Positions 22,991 to 30,546 of a stretch of DNA of 38,914 bases are shown piece by piece (positions within the stretch are counted from its first letter, which is position 1; the number at the start of each line of letters is the position of its first letter). Source of the DNA: an uncultured Bacteroidia bacterium (lineage in GTDB: Bacteria > Bacteroidota > Bacteroidia > Bacteroidales > UBA932); assembly GCA_902779765.1 (NCBI GenBank), contig CACZCQ010000017.1, positions 1 to 38,914 of the forward strand, written 5' to 3'. The notes below the pieces were generated by a model that worked only from the letters and a program-made list of their open reading frames with translations, had not been told where the DNA came from and ran no database searches. The position numbers and the translations under genes are program-made.

Positions 22991-24229
22991 ATGCAGGAGA
23001 AAAACATCAGCTTCAACAATTTCGAGCAGTGTATCAAATGCACCATCTGTACAGCCTATTGCCCGGTTGTGGCGGTCAATCCGTCATATCCAGGTCCGAA
23101 ACAGGCCGGTCCTGACGGTGAGAGGCTTCGCCTGAAGGACAAGTATTTCTTCGACGAGAATCTGAAATACTGCATGAACTGCAAGCGTTGTGAAGTGGCC
23201 TGTCCGTCCGGCGTCAAGATAGCCGACCTGATCCATTCGGCTCGCAGGCGTTATTCCAGGGAGATGCCTGAACTCCGTGACAGGATACTTGCAAGTACCG
23301 ACATGATGGGCAAGCTGGCCAGGCCGTTCGCACCCGTCGTAAATTCCGTTGTGGCTTCGAAACCTGTCAAGGGTGTCATGGATGTAATGATGGATATCGA
23401 CAGGGAGAGGGTCTTCCCCAAGTATACGAGGAATGGATTCGTCCGGTGGTTCAACAGGGAAGCCAGGGAGAAGCAGAAGCATTATCCTATGAGGGTGGCT
23501 TTCTTCCATGGTTGCTCGACCGAATTCCAGCACCCTGAAGTCGGAGAGGCTTTCGTGAAGGTCATGAATGCCGTAGGCGTCGGAGTGGAGCTGATTGATG
23601 AGAAGTGTTGCGGGGTTGCGATGATCTCGAACGGACTCTGGAATTCAGCAAAGCGTCATGCCGAACACAATGTCCGGGAATTCACCAAGGCGGTGGAAGA
23701 AGGTTTGCCGGTCGTGGGGGTGTCCTCGACCTGCGTGTTCACGATGAGGGATGAGTATCCCGATGTCCTTGACGTGGATAACTCGAAGGTGCGCGACAGT
23801 ATCACCCTTGCGGAAAAATACCTTTTCGAGCTTGTCGACTCCGGGAAGGTAAAACTCGTTTTCAGGGATGATTACAGGGCGAGGATCGCCTATCACGTTC
23901 CCTGCCATATGGAGAAACTTGGCTGGAGCATATTCACCAAGCTCCTCATTGGCATGATACCCGGAGTATCCATGACTACGCTGGACAGCGCCTGCTGCGG
24001 CATGGCCGGAACCTATGGTTTCAAGAAGGAGAATTACCGCTACTCCCAGATGATAGGACGTCCTCTTTTCGAACAGATCAAGTCCCTTGCGCCGGATTTC
24101 GTCTGCTGCGAGTGTGAGACCTGCAAGTGGCAGATCGAGATGTCCACCAGTTATAAGGTTCTCAATCCTATCGTGATCCTCTCAGAAGCTCTTGACCTGG
24201 AGGCTACTGCAGCGGCCAATCGTGATTAA
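22991..24229 (+). CDS. glpC: Anaerobic glycerol-3-phosphate dehydrogenase subunit C (iron-sulfur)
   Basis: This 412-residue subunit carries electrons from GlpAB to the quinone pool at the membrane. Two [4Fe-4S] motifs are visible at the N-terminus: CIKCTICTAYCPV (residues 15-27) and CMNCKRCEVACPSG. Two cysteine-rich CCG domains follow, with EKCCGVAMIS and DSACCGMAGTYGF, plus CCECETCKW near the end. It ends the long run that began at nusB and is followed by the RNase P RNA gene. Confidence 0.94.
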   Translation: MQEKNISFNNFEQCIKCTICTAYCPVVAVNPSYPGPKQAGPDGERLRLKDKYFFDENLKYCMNCKRCEVACPSGVKIADLIHSARRRYSREMPELRDRILASTDMMGKLARPFAPVVNSVVASKPVKGVMDVMMDIDRERVFPKYTRNGFVRWFNREAREKQKHYPMRVAFFHGCSTEFQHPEVGEAFVKVMNAVGVGVELIDEKCCGVAMISNGLWNSAKRHAEHNVREFTKAVEEGLPVVGVSSTCVFTMRDEYPDVLDVDNSKVRDSITLAEKYLFELVDSGKVKLVFRDDYRARIAYHVPCHMEKLGWSIFTKLLIGMIPGVSMTTLDSACCGMAGTYGFKKENYRYSQMIGRPLFEQIKSLAPDFVCCECETCKWQIEMSTSYKVLNPIVILSEALDLEATAAANRD

Positions 24230-24264
24230 TCTCCCGTGCGGTTACGGTTTTGATGAAAAATGCA

Positions 24265-24272
24265 TAACTTTG
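24265..24272 (+). promoter_or_regulatory. Bacteroidetes-type -7 box (TAACTTTG) for rnpB
   Basis: TAACTTTG fits the consensus and lies eight to ten bases before the predicted 5' end of the RNase P RNA, the distance expected for a start site at about 24280. Confidence 0.65.
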
Positions 24273-24280
24273 CCGGCAAA

Positions 24281-24602
24281 ACAGGTGGGGCGATCTGCCG
24301 CGCTGCGGAGTTTCGGCTCCGGGTGAGGAAAGTCCGGACAGGGCAGGGCGCCCTGCTGGGGAAAGCCCAGATGGGAGTGATCTTATAGTGTCGTAGCAGA
24401 AAACAACCGCCATTTATGGTAAGGGTGAAAACGCGAGGCAAGAGCTCACGACGGATGCCGGTGACGGCATACGGGTACGACACCAGGGCCTGCAAGACCA
24501 AATATACTGACAGATGAGGGCTGCCCGCCCGATGTCAGGGGGTAGGTTGCGAAGATAAATGGCAGATTCAAAAACAGAAACCGGCTTACGGCCCCACCTT
24601 TT
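24281..24602 (+). ncRNA. rnpB: RNase P RNA (bacterial type A)
   Basis: This is the catalytic RNA of RNase P, which removes 5' leaders from tRNA precursors. It is identified by the universal core GAGGAAAGTCCGGAC at 24325-24339, the AGAAAACAACCGCC segment near 24400, and the 3' core ACAGAAACCGGCTTACGG. The ends close with helix P1: AGGTGGGGC (24283-24291) pairs perfectly with GCCCCACCT (24591-24599). The length of about 320 bases is normal. It has its own -7 box. The exact ends are set from P1 and are good to a few bases. Confidence 0.95.
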
Positions 24603-24613
24603 TTAATTTTTTA
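24591..24613 (+). terminator. T-rich tract after P1 of rnpB, probable terminator
   Basis: The 3' arm of P1 is followed by TTTTTTAATTTTTT (24599-24612). No separate terminator hairpin is seen before the next ATG at 24619, so the 3' end of the RNA itself probably provides the termination structure. Confidence 0.55.
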
Positions 24614-24618
24614 CTGGA

Positions 24619-25395
24619 ATGAAAATGAGACGGAAACTATTGATCTTCATATTTTTGGCTGCGCATCTCCTGATTGCGTCATCCTGCGCTGCCGGGAAGG
24701 TCAGGCAGTATAAGGTCAAGGTTGTGAAGGAGTATCCCCACGATGAGATGTCCTATACCCAGGGGCTCTTTTTCCAGGGGGGCAAGATGGTCGAGACGAC
24801 CGGGCAATACGGGGAATCAACCCTCAGGCTTGTGGACCTGGCTTCCGGCAAAGCCGTGAAGAAACTTGATTTCGACAGGAAGTACTTCATAGAGGGTTCC
24901 GTAGAACTCGACGGGAAGATATTCATACTCACCTGGCAGAACAAAGTCTCATTCGTATATGATGCGAATACTCTGGAGTATGTCCAGACCTACAGGTATC
25001 CGAGGGAAGGCTGGGGCCTTACGACTGACGGCAAGAGCCTTATCGCGAGCGACGGTTCTTCCAGGCTGTACTGGCTGGACAAGGATTTCCGTCAGCAGAA
25101 AGCCTTGACCGTGAAGCTGAACGGCCGTGCCATCAACCAGCTCAACGAATTGGAATGGATAGACGGAAAGATCTGGGCCAATGTCTACATGTCCGACATG
25201 ATAGTCATAATCAATCCCGAGACGGGGAACATAGAGGCCACGGTCGACTGCACCGGTCTGCTTCCAAGGCATCTGAGGGACCAGTATACTGACGTCCTGA
25301 ACGGAATTGCATATAATCCGGCAACCAAGAAGGTCTACCTCACCGGAAAGTACTGGAAACGTCTCTACGAAGTGGAACTCGTCGAGAAAAAATAG
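24619..25395 (+). CDS. Glutamine cyclotransferase-like lipoprotein
   Basis: This 258-residue protein is of the plant-type glutaminyl-peptide cyclotransferase family, a five-bladed beta-propeller that turns N-terminal glutamine into pyroglutamate. A lipoprotein signal ends in IASSC (Cys near residue 23). Seen: DEMSYTQGLFFQGGKMVETTGQYGESTLR, then FIEGSVELDGKIFILTWQN, EGWGLTTDGKSLIASDGSSRLYWLD, and NELEWIDGKIWANVYMSDMIVIINPETG and VLNGIAYNPATKKVYLTGKYW. These are the repeated propeller blades with the conserved family motifs. The start is the ATG at 24619; another ATG lies two codons on. It is isolated between rnpB and the TPP riboswitch. Confidence 0.9.
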   Translation: MKMRRKLLIFIFLAAHLLIASSCAAGKVRQYKVKVVKEYPHDEMSYTQGLFFQGGKMVETTGQYGESTLRLVDLASGKAVKKLDFDRKYFIEGSVELDGKIFILTWQNKVSFVYDANTLEYVQTYRYPREGWGLTTDGKSLIASDGSSRLYWLDKDFRQQKALTVKLNGRAINQLNELEWIDGKIWANVYMSDMIVIINPETGNIEATVDCTGLLPRHLRDQYTDVLNGIAYNPATKKVYLTGKYWKRLYEVELVEKK

Positions 25396-25396
25396 C

Positions 25397-25404
25397 TATA
25401 TTTG
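25397..25404 (+). promoter_or_regulatory. Bacteroidetes-type -7 box (TATATTTG) for the riboswitch transcript
   Basis: TATATTTG lies just after the cyclotransferase stop codon and a few bases before the first paired base of the riboswitch. Transcription would start at about 25408-25412. Confidence 0.6.
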
Positions 25405-25410
25405 CAGAGA

Positions 25411-25562
25411 AATAACGCGGGGGTACCGGCATGACAGCCGGTTGAGATCATACCCATTGAACCTGATGCGGGTAATGCCGCCGAAGGGAAGCATAATCTC
25501 ACTGACGCCGTAATGGCTACCCCTCGCATTGATAATCATTATGATGCGAGTTTTTCTTTTTT
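25411..25562 (+). promoter_or_regulatory. TPP riboswitch (THI element) with overlapping expression-platform hairpin
   Basis: The aptamer contains the THI-box landmarks: GGGGGTACC, helix P3 CCGGC/GCCGG, TTGAGA, TACCC pairing with GGGTA as P2, AACCTGAT, GGTAATGCC and GAAGGGAAGC. It binds thiamin pyrophosphate and normally represses the gene behind it. Downstream, CTCGCAT (25523-25529) can pair with ATGCGAG (25544-25550), followed by a T run (25551-25562). That hairpin includes the receptor's start codon. TACCCCTCGC (25518-25527) can instead pair with the aptamer's GCGGGGGTA (25417-25425), giving two exclusive folds. Confidence 0.93.
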
Positions 25563-27934
25563 CCACGGCCGTTGCCGTGATGATCCTTTCCGCCGGTGTA
25601 CTTAACGCCCAGGAGCCGGTTGATACCACCAGGACGGAGGTCCTGGATGCCTCGATAGTAAAGAGCGTAACCGTACCTAAGGATGCTCCGTTTGCCGTGG
25701 CCAACCTTGACTACAAGGACCTTTCCGATTTCTCCAAGACCGGCATGGAGATACCCTTCCTCCTGTCGTCAACCCCCGGAGTCCTGTCCTGGAGTGAGAA
25801 CGGAGTGGGAACCGGAACGACATATCTCCGTATCCGTGGTGCCGGCGACTCGAGGATAAACGTCACGATTGACGGGGTCCCTCTCAATTCTCCTGAAGAC
25901 CAGAGCGTTTTCTGGGCCAACATGAACAGCTATTCGCATTTCCTCGAAAGCGTCCAGATCCAAAGGGGAGTGGGCACGTCGACGAACGGAGACGGAGCCT
26001 TCGGTGGAAGTGTCGCATTGCGTACCCGTGCCCTTATGTACGACCCGAGCGTGCAGCTGGACGTATCCTATGGCAGTTTCAATACATACAATACCGGTCT
26101 TTCGGTCTCTTCCGGCCTGCTCTGGAACAAGTTCGTGATTGACGGTGCTTTCCATACTACCGGAACGGATGGATATGTCCACGGTACTGCCGGCAAATCG
26201 GGTTCCTGGTATGGCGGAATTTCATGGTTGGGCAGGGATTTCATCCTCAAATACAGGAATATAGGCAACTATGAACGGACCGGACAGGCATGGAACGGCG
26301 TGACTGCAGGGAACGGTGACTACAGCCTGATGGACGGGAACTATGATGACGGCTCATGGAGTTATACGGCAAAGACCGGCATAAAGACTTATGCTGACAT
26401 GTTCAAGGCCGGTCTCGGACAGTATAACAGCCTGTACGAATCCCTGGCAACAGGTCCGGACGGCCTGTTCGTCAAGGATAAGGACGGGAAATATGTGACC
26501 GACCGTTACAAGATGCGTGACGGGTCCCTATGGCCCAAGACCACAGACAATTTCTGGCAGGACCATAACATCCTGTCGCTTGCCTGGAATCCTGCAAGTC
26601 ACTGGATCATCAACCTGGCAGCCCATTACACCCACGGCCACGGGTACTATGAGGAGTTCAGGCCTAACAACAAGCTGAAGAAGTTCGGACTGGATGATCC
26701 TACTGTGAAAAAGACAGACTTCGTCCGCAAGAAAGGCCTGACCCAGGACACATACGGTGCCGTTGGCAGCGTCAATTACGAAAAAGACCGATGGGATGTC
26801 GTCGGCGGTTTCTCTATCCAGAATTTTGACGGAAACCACTACGGCTTCCTCACATACATAAAGGACCAGTCCCTTTCGGACAGGATCCTGTCCTCCGGAC
26901 CGTACAAGTACTATGACTCGGATGCTGCAAAATTTGATGCAAGTGCCTATCTGAAAGCCACTTACTCGTTTACGGACAAGTTGAGGGCCTTCGCTGATGC
27001 GCAGTACCGCCATGTCGGCTACAGGACCGACGGTATCAACGACAAGTTCTATGAAGAAGGAGGGCGCTGGTACAACCAGCCTCTGGATATAGACGAAGAT
27101 TACAACTTCTTCAATCCCAAACTCGGTTTCAGCTGGGTCAGTGACTATAACCATGTCTTCGCGTCTGCCGCGATGAGCCACAGGGAGCCCCAGAGGGACA
27201 ATTTCACTGACAATTTCAAGTATCCCTTCCCGGTTGCGGAAAGGGTGCTTGACTATGAACTCGGATACAACTACACCTCATACAAGCTCCAGGCGGGTGT
27301 CAATCTCTATTATATGGATTATGACAACCAGCTTGTGCAGACCGGCGAACTGAGCGAGATAGGGGAGCCCCTTACCACCAATATCAAGGATTCCTACAGG
27401 ACCGGAGTCGAACTCACTGCTTCGTGGCAGGTTTTCCGGTTCCTGACCATCGAGGGCAATGCCGCTTTGAGCATCAACAGGCTCAAGGATTTCACCGAAA
27501 TGGCCAGCGTGGATTGGGACGACTCATTCAGGCCTATCCGGTACGATGATGCTCCTCTGGCATTCTCGCCCTCCTGCATCCTGAATGGATTCGTCAGGTT
27601 CCGCAAGGATGGCTTCGAGGCTGTATGGCACACGGACTATGTGTCCAGGCAATATCTCGACAATACCGGAAACAGGGACCGTTCCCTTCCCGGTTATTCT
27701 TTCTCAGACATCAGCCTGTCATATACGATGAGCCTGCCTGGTCTGAAGGTGAAGGAGGCCGTTTTCGGAGTCAGGATGGGAAATGTTTTCAACTCGCATT
27801 ACGCCACCAGCGGATGGGTCTATTCTTCGATCCTGGAAGGTTACAACCATCCTGACAGCAACCGTTATTACCAGATCGGATTCATCCCCATGGCAGGACG
27901 TAGTCTGATGGGCAGCCTGAGCGTCAAATTCTAA
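25541..27934 (+). CDS. TonB-dependent outer-membrane receptor, predicted thiamin (or precursor) transporter
   Basis: This 797-residue protein has a signal peptide (FLFSTAVAVMILSAGVLNAQ), a plug domain (about residues 55-165, with IPFLLSSTPGVLSWSENG, TYLRIRGAGDSRINVTIDGVPLN and GVGTSTNGDGAFGGSVALRT), and a beta-barrel ending in an aromatic residue (SLSVKF). The specificity is inferred from the TPP riboswitch directly upstream. TPP-regulated TonB receptors in Bacteroidetes are taken to import thiamin or its precursors. The start is ATG 25541 (or 25544), not the upstream TTG, which lies in the terminator-like hairpin. No thi biosynthesis gene is adjacent. Confidence 0.9.
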   Translation: MMRVFLFSTAVAVMILSAGVLNAQEPVDTTRTEVLDASIVKSVTVPKDAPFAVANLDYKDLSDFSKTGMEIPFLLSSTPGVLSWSENGVGTGTTYLRIRGAGDSRINVTIDGVPLNSPEDQSVFWANMNSYSHFLESVQIQRGVGTSTNGDGAFGGSVALRTRALMYDPSVQLDVSYGSFNTYNTGLSVSSGLLWNKFVIDGAFHTTGTDGYVHGTAGKSGSWYGGISWLGRDFILKYRNIGNYERTGQAWNGVTAGNGDYSLMDGNYDDGSWSYTAKTGIKTYADMFKAGLGQYNSLYESLATGPDGLFVKDKDGKYVTDRYKMRDGSLWPKTTDNFWQDHNILSLAWNPASHWIINLAAHYTHGHGYYEEFRPNNKLKKFGLDDPTVKKTDFVRKKGLTQDTYGAVGSVNYEKDRWDVVGGFSIQNFDGNHYGFLTYIKDQSLSDRILSSGPYKYYDSDAAKFDASAYLKATYSFTDKLRAFADAQYRHVGYRTDGINDKFYEEGGRWYNQPLDIDEDYNFFNPKLGFSWVSDYNHVFASAAMSHREPQRDNFTDNFKYPFPVAERVLDYELGYNYTSYKLQAGVNLYYMDYDNQLVQTGELSEIGEPLTTNIKDSYRTGVELTASWQVFRFLTIEGNAALSINRLKDFTEMASVDWDDSFRPIRYDDAPLAFSPSCILNGFVRFRKDGFEAVWHTDYVSRQYLDNTGNRDRSLPGYSFSDISLSYTMSLPGLKVKEAVFGVRMGNVFNSHYATSGWVYSSILEGYNHPDSNRYYQIGFIPMAGRSLMGSLSVKF

Positions 27935-27943
27935 ATAATATGC

Positions 27944-27951
27944 TATATTTG
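27944..27951 (+). promoter_or_regulatory. Bacteroidetes-type -7 box (TATATTTG)
   Basis: TATATTTG fits the consensus and lies 18 bases before the ATG at 27970, giving the CNNM/CBS-dtd unit its own promoter. Confidence 0.55.
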
Positions 27952-27969
27952 CATATTGTTTGAGTTTTT

Positions 27970-29040
27970 ATGACGCTGCTGCTCACATTCCTTTTCGGAA
28001 CACTTCTAGTCTCGTTCCTCTGTTCTATCCTGGAGTCGGTCTTGATGTCGACACCCCTGTCTTTCATAACGATGAAGAAAGAACAGGGATACAAGCTCGC
28101 GGACAAGTTCCTGGACTATAAGACCGATACCGAGAAGCCTCTGGCAGCTATCCTCTCCCTGAATACCATCGCCAATACGATCGGAGCCGCGGGGGTGGGA
28201 CGTCAGGCCACGATCCTGTTCGGGAATCCCTGGTTCGGAATCATTTCCGCCCTGATGACTCTCCTCATCCTGATCTTTGCGGAGATCGTTCCCAAGACTA
28301 TCGGCACTTCATATTGGAAGAACATGATGGGGTTCGCGACGAGGGGGATTTCGATCCTGATCGTTCTTATGTACCCTTTGGTTCTTCTGGTAAGTTTGAT
28401 TGGAAAACTGTTGTCCAATGGCGAGGATGACGAGGCATCCGTCAGCAGGGAAGAGGTGACGGCCATGGCCAATATCGGAGTGGAGGAAGGCGTTATCGAT
28501 TCTGACGAGAACAAGGTCATCCAGAACATCATGAAACTGGACAATGTCCAGGCCTATGAGGCCATGACTCCCAGGATCGTCGTCATGACGGCCCAGGAGA
28601 ACATGACTCTGAAGAATTTCTACAAGAACGACCAGTATCTCCACTATTCCAGGATCCCTGTCTACGGTGATTCTCCTGAATATATCACCGGATATATCCT
28701 CCTCAGCGACGCTTTGGAGGGCCTCGCTGACGACGAGTTCGACAAGAGGCTGAAGGAACTCAAGAGGCCTATCTCCTACTTCAAGGAGGAAGAGTCTTTG
28801 AGCACAGTCTGGGAGGAGCTTCTGAAAAAGCGTGAGCAGATGGCCCTGATTATCGATGAATATGGCTGCTTCCAAGGTATCGTGACCCTTGAAGACATAA
28901 TCGAGACCATCCTGGGCCTCGAGATCATCGATGAGAACGACCAGGCCATAGACATGCAGCAGTTCGCGCGTGAGCGCTGGGAACGCCGACAGAAACGCTT
29001 CCGTACCATCAACCTTCCGAAGGAGGAAGACAAGGAATGA
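27970..29040 (+). CDS. CNNM (DUF21)/CBS-domain membrane protein, HlyC/CorC family
   Basis: This is a 356-residue inner-membrane protein. The N-terminal CNNM domain (about residues 1-150) has hydrophobic helices around LLLTFLFGTLLVSFLCSILESVL, GIISALMTLLILIFAEIVPKTIG and GISILIVLMYPLVLLVSLIGKLL, with the family motif AEIVPKTIG. Two CBS domains follow (about residues 190-315), with VQAYEAMTPRIVVM, RIPVYGDSPEYITGYILLSD and MALIIDEYGCFQGIVTLEDIIETILG. The C-terminal CorC_HlyC domain of longer relatives is absent. Family members are linked to magnesium or other cation homeostasis. The stop overlaps the dtd start (ATGA). Confidence 0.9.
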   Translation: MTLLLTFLFGTLLVSFLCSILESVLMSTPLSFITMKKEQGYKLADKFLDYKTDTEKPLAAILSLNTIANTIGAAGVGRQATILFGNPWFGIISALMTLLILIFAEIVPKTIGTSYWKNMMGFATRGISILIVLMYPLVLLVSLIGKLLSNGEDDEASVSREEVTAMANIGVEEGVIDSDENKVIQNIMKLDNVQAYEAMTPRIVVMTAQENMTLKNFYKNDQYLHYSRIPVYGDSPEYITGYILLSDALEGLADDEFDKRLKELKRPISYFKEEESLSTVWEELLKKREQMALIIDEYGCFQGIVTLEDIIETILGLEIIDENDQAIDMQQFARERWERRQKRFRTINLPKEEDKE

Positions 29041-29486
29041 GAACCGTCATACAGAGAGTCTCACACGCGAGTGTTACAATCGACTCCAAGGTAAAATCTT
29101 CGATCGGCACCGGCTTGCTCGTACTCGTCGGCATAGGTGATGACGATACCCGTGAGGATATAGACTGGCTGGTGCGCAAGATAGCGGCCATGCGGATATT
29201 CGATGACAGCGAAGGCGTCATGAACCTGTCCGTCACCGATGTGGGCGGTGAGGTCTTGGTTGTCAGCCAGTTCACACTGATGGCGTCCTGCAGGAAAGGT
29301 AACCGTCCCTCATACATCAAGGCTGCCGCTCCCGGTTTTTCGATTCCTATGTACGAGATGTTCTGTGAGAGCATGTCGGACGCCATCGGGAAACCCGTGG
29401 CCACCGGTGAATTCGGAGCCGACATGAAGGTCGAGTTGCTGAATGACGGGCCTGTCACCATAGTGCTGGATTCCAAGAACCGTTAG
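29037..29486 (+). CDS. dtd: D-aminoacyl-tRNA deacylase
   Basis: This 149-residue enzyme releases D-amino acids (and glycine mischarged on tRNA-Ala) from tRNA. The N-terminus MRTVIQRVSHASVTID, the catalytic-pocket motif SQFTLMA (the family's SQFTL) with KGNRPSY, and the C-terminal cross-subunit motif NDGPVTIVLDS are all present, so the dimeric active site appears intact. The length is standard. It overlaps the CNNM/CBS gene by four bases and is followed by the esterase gene. Confidence 0.95.
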   Translation: MRTVIQRVSHASVTIDSKVKSSIGTGLLVLVGIGDDDTREDIDWLVRKIAAMRIFDDSEGVMNLSVTDVGGEVLVVSQFTLMASCRKGNRPSYIKAAAPGFSIPMYEMFCESMSDAIGKPVATGEFGADMKVELLNDGPVTIVLDSKNR

Positions 29487-29499
29487 TCAGCCCGTGGCC

Positions 29500-30546
29500 A
29501 TGAAAGGATGCGTGACCATATTCATTGCGCTGTTGTTGTCGATAATTCCGAGGACGGCCTATTCCCAACTCATTTCCCACCATGGAGTGGTTTCGGGTGG
29601 CTATGATTTCTGGGTTTACGTGCCTCAGGAAAGGGCTGCCAGAGATACGGCCAAGCTGCCTCTGGTGGTGTTCCTACATGGAAAGAGCCTCAGCGGGAAC
29701 AACCTCGAACAGGTTCGTGGCTACGGTCCCCTGGAAGCGCTTAAATTCGGACGTAAGATCGATGCGCTGATACTTGCTCCCCAGGCACAGGCAGGCTGGA
29801 GTCCGTCCAGGGTGATGAAAGTGCTGGACTGGACAGAGAAGCATTACCCTGTGGATACGTCGAGGGTATATGTGTTCGGGATGAGCATGGGCGGCTACGG
29901 GACGATTGATTTTGTCGGAACATATCCGAAGAAGGTCGCAGCCGCCATCGCAATGTGCGGAGGGGGAACGATCAAGGATTACTCCGGCTTGAACAAAGTC
30001 CCCCTCTGGATAATACATGGCACTTCGGATTCTTCCGTTTCTTACAAGGAGTCTCAGAAGGTAGTCGATGCAATGAAGGCATCCGGGCCTGCGGACCTGC
30101 TTCGTTTCGACCTCCATGAAGGTGTCAACCATTCGAGGTTGGGCAGAGTGTTTTACATGAGCGAACCATATGAGTGGTTCTTGAAACACTCGCTGTCGGA
30201 TTCAGTACGCGCAGTCGACAGGACCATAGAAATAACAAAGGAGGGTATGGCAAACGCCTACAGGAGCATGCCGGGAAGAAGGACCCTCAAGGTGGTGGAG
30301 TACAGGAAACCGGCGCCTCGGCAGGCTCAGCGACCGGAAAAGACCTCCGATGCTGCCAACGAGCCCGCCGAAGCGAAAAGCACGGTCGCTGAGCCCGCCG
30401 AAGCGCCGTCGGTCTATATCGTTAAGGAAGGGGATACCCTGAGCAAGATCGCCAAAAAGACCGGCACAACGGTCGATGCCCTTTGTGAAAAGAATAACAT
30501 CACCCGGCGCACGATCCTACGCATCGGAAGGAGGCTAGTCCTGTAA
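29500..30546 (+). CDS. Secreted alpha/beta-hydrolase esterase with C-terminal LysM domain
   Basis: This 348-residue protein has a signal peptide (MKGCVTIFIALLLSIIPRTA, cleaved around residue 22). An esterase domain similar to PHB-depolymerase or dienelactone-hydrolase families follows: S129 in the nucleophile elbow GMSMG, D177 in HGTSDSS and H211 in EGVNHSR form a plausible triad, and FLHG near residue 60 supplies the oxyanion hole. Residues 272-302 are a low-complexity linker (APRQAQR, NEPAEA, AEPAEA) encoded by palindromic repeat units. LysM (YIVKEGDTLSKIAKKTGTTV) ends the protein and should bind peptidoglycan. ATG 29500 was preferred to GTG 29494. It converges with maf, overlapping by 12 bp. 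Confidence 0.85.
   Translation: MKGCVTIFIALLLSIIPRTAYSQLISHHGVVSGGYDFWVYVPQERAARDTAKLPLVVFLHGKSLSGNNLEQVRGYGPLEALKFGRKIDALILAPQAQAGWSPSRVMKVLDWTEKHYPVDTSRVYVFGMSMGGYGTIDFVGTYPKKVAAAIAMCGGGTIKDYSGLNKVPLWIIHGTSDSSVSYKESQKVVDAMKASGPADLLRFDLHEGVNHSRLGRVFYMSEPYEWFLKHSLSDSVRAVDRTIEITKEGMANAYRSMPGRRTLKVVEYRKPAPRQAQRPEKTSDAANEPAEAKSTVAEPAEAPSVYIVKEGDTLSKIAKKTGTTVDALCEKNNITRRTILRIGRRLVL
30314..30335 (-). repeat. Palindromic repeat unit inside the esterase gene, inverted copy
   Basis: Read on the minus strand this is ggtcgctgagcc followed by tgccgaggcg. It matches the forward unit at 30384-30405 in 20 of 22 positions, in inverted orientation, so the two could pair in single strands. It is translated as part of APRQAQR. 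Confidence 0.75.
30361..30375 (+). repeat. Partial palindromic repeat unit inside the esterase gene
   Basis: gagcccgccgaagcg is identical to 30391-30405 and lies exactly 30 bp before it, in the same frame. It is translated as EPAEA. Confidence 0.75.
30384..30405 (+). repeat. Palindromic repeat unit inside the esterase gene, forward copy
   Basis: ggtcgctgagcc followed by cgccgaagcg is the full 22-bp unit, related to the intergenic copy at 1938-1959. Its ends CGCT and AGCG can pair. It is translated as VAEPAEA within the linker before LysM. Confidence 0.75.

Noticed and set aside
25417-25527. GCGGGGGTA with TACCCCTCGC as an extended P1 of the TPP aptamer
   Set aside because: GGGTA is needed for P2 with TACCC at 25451-25455, so the pairing is exclusive with the folded aptamer. 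It fits an anti-terminator role better than P1.
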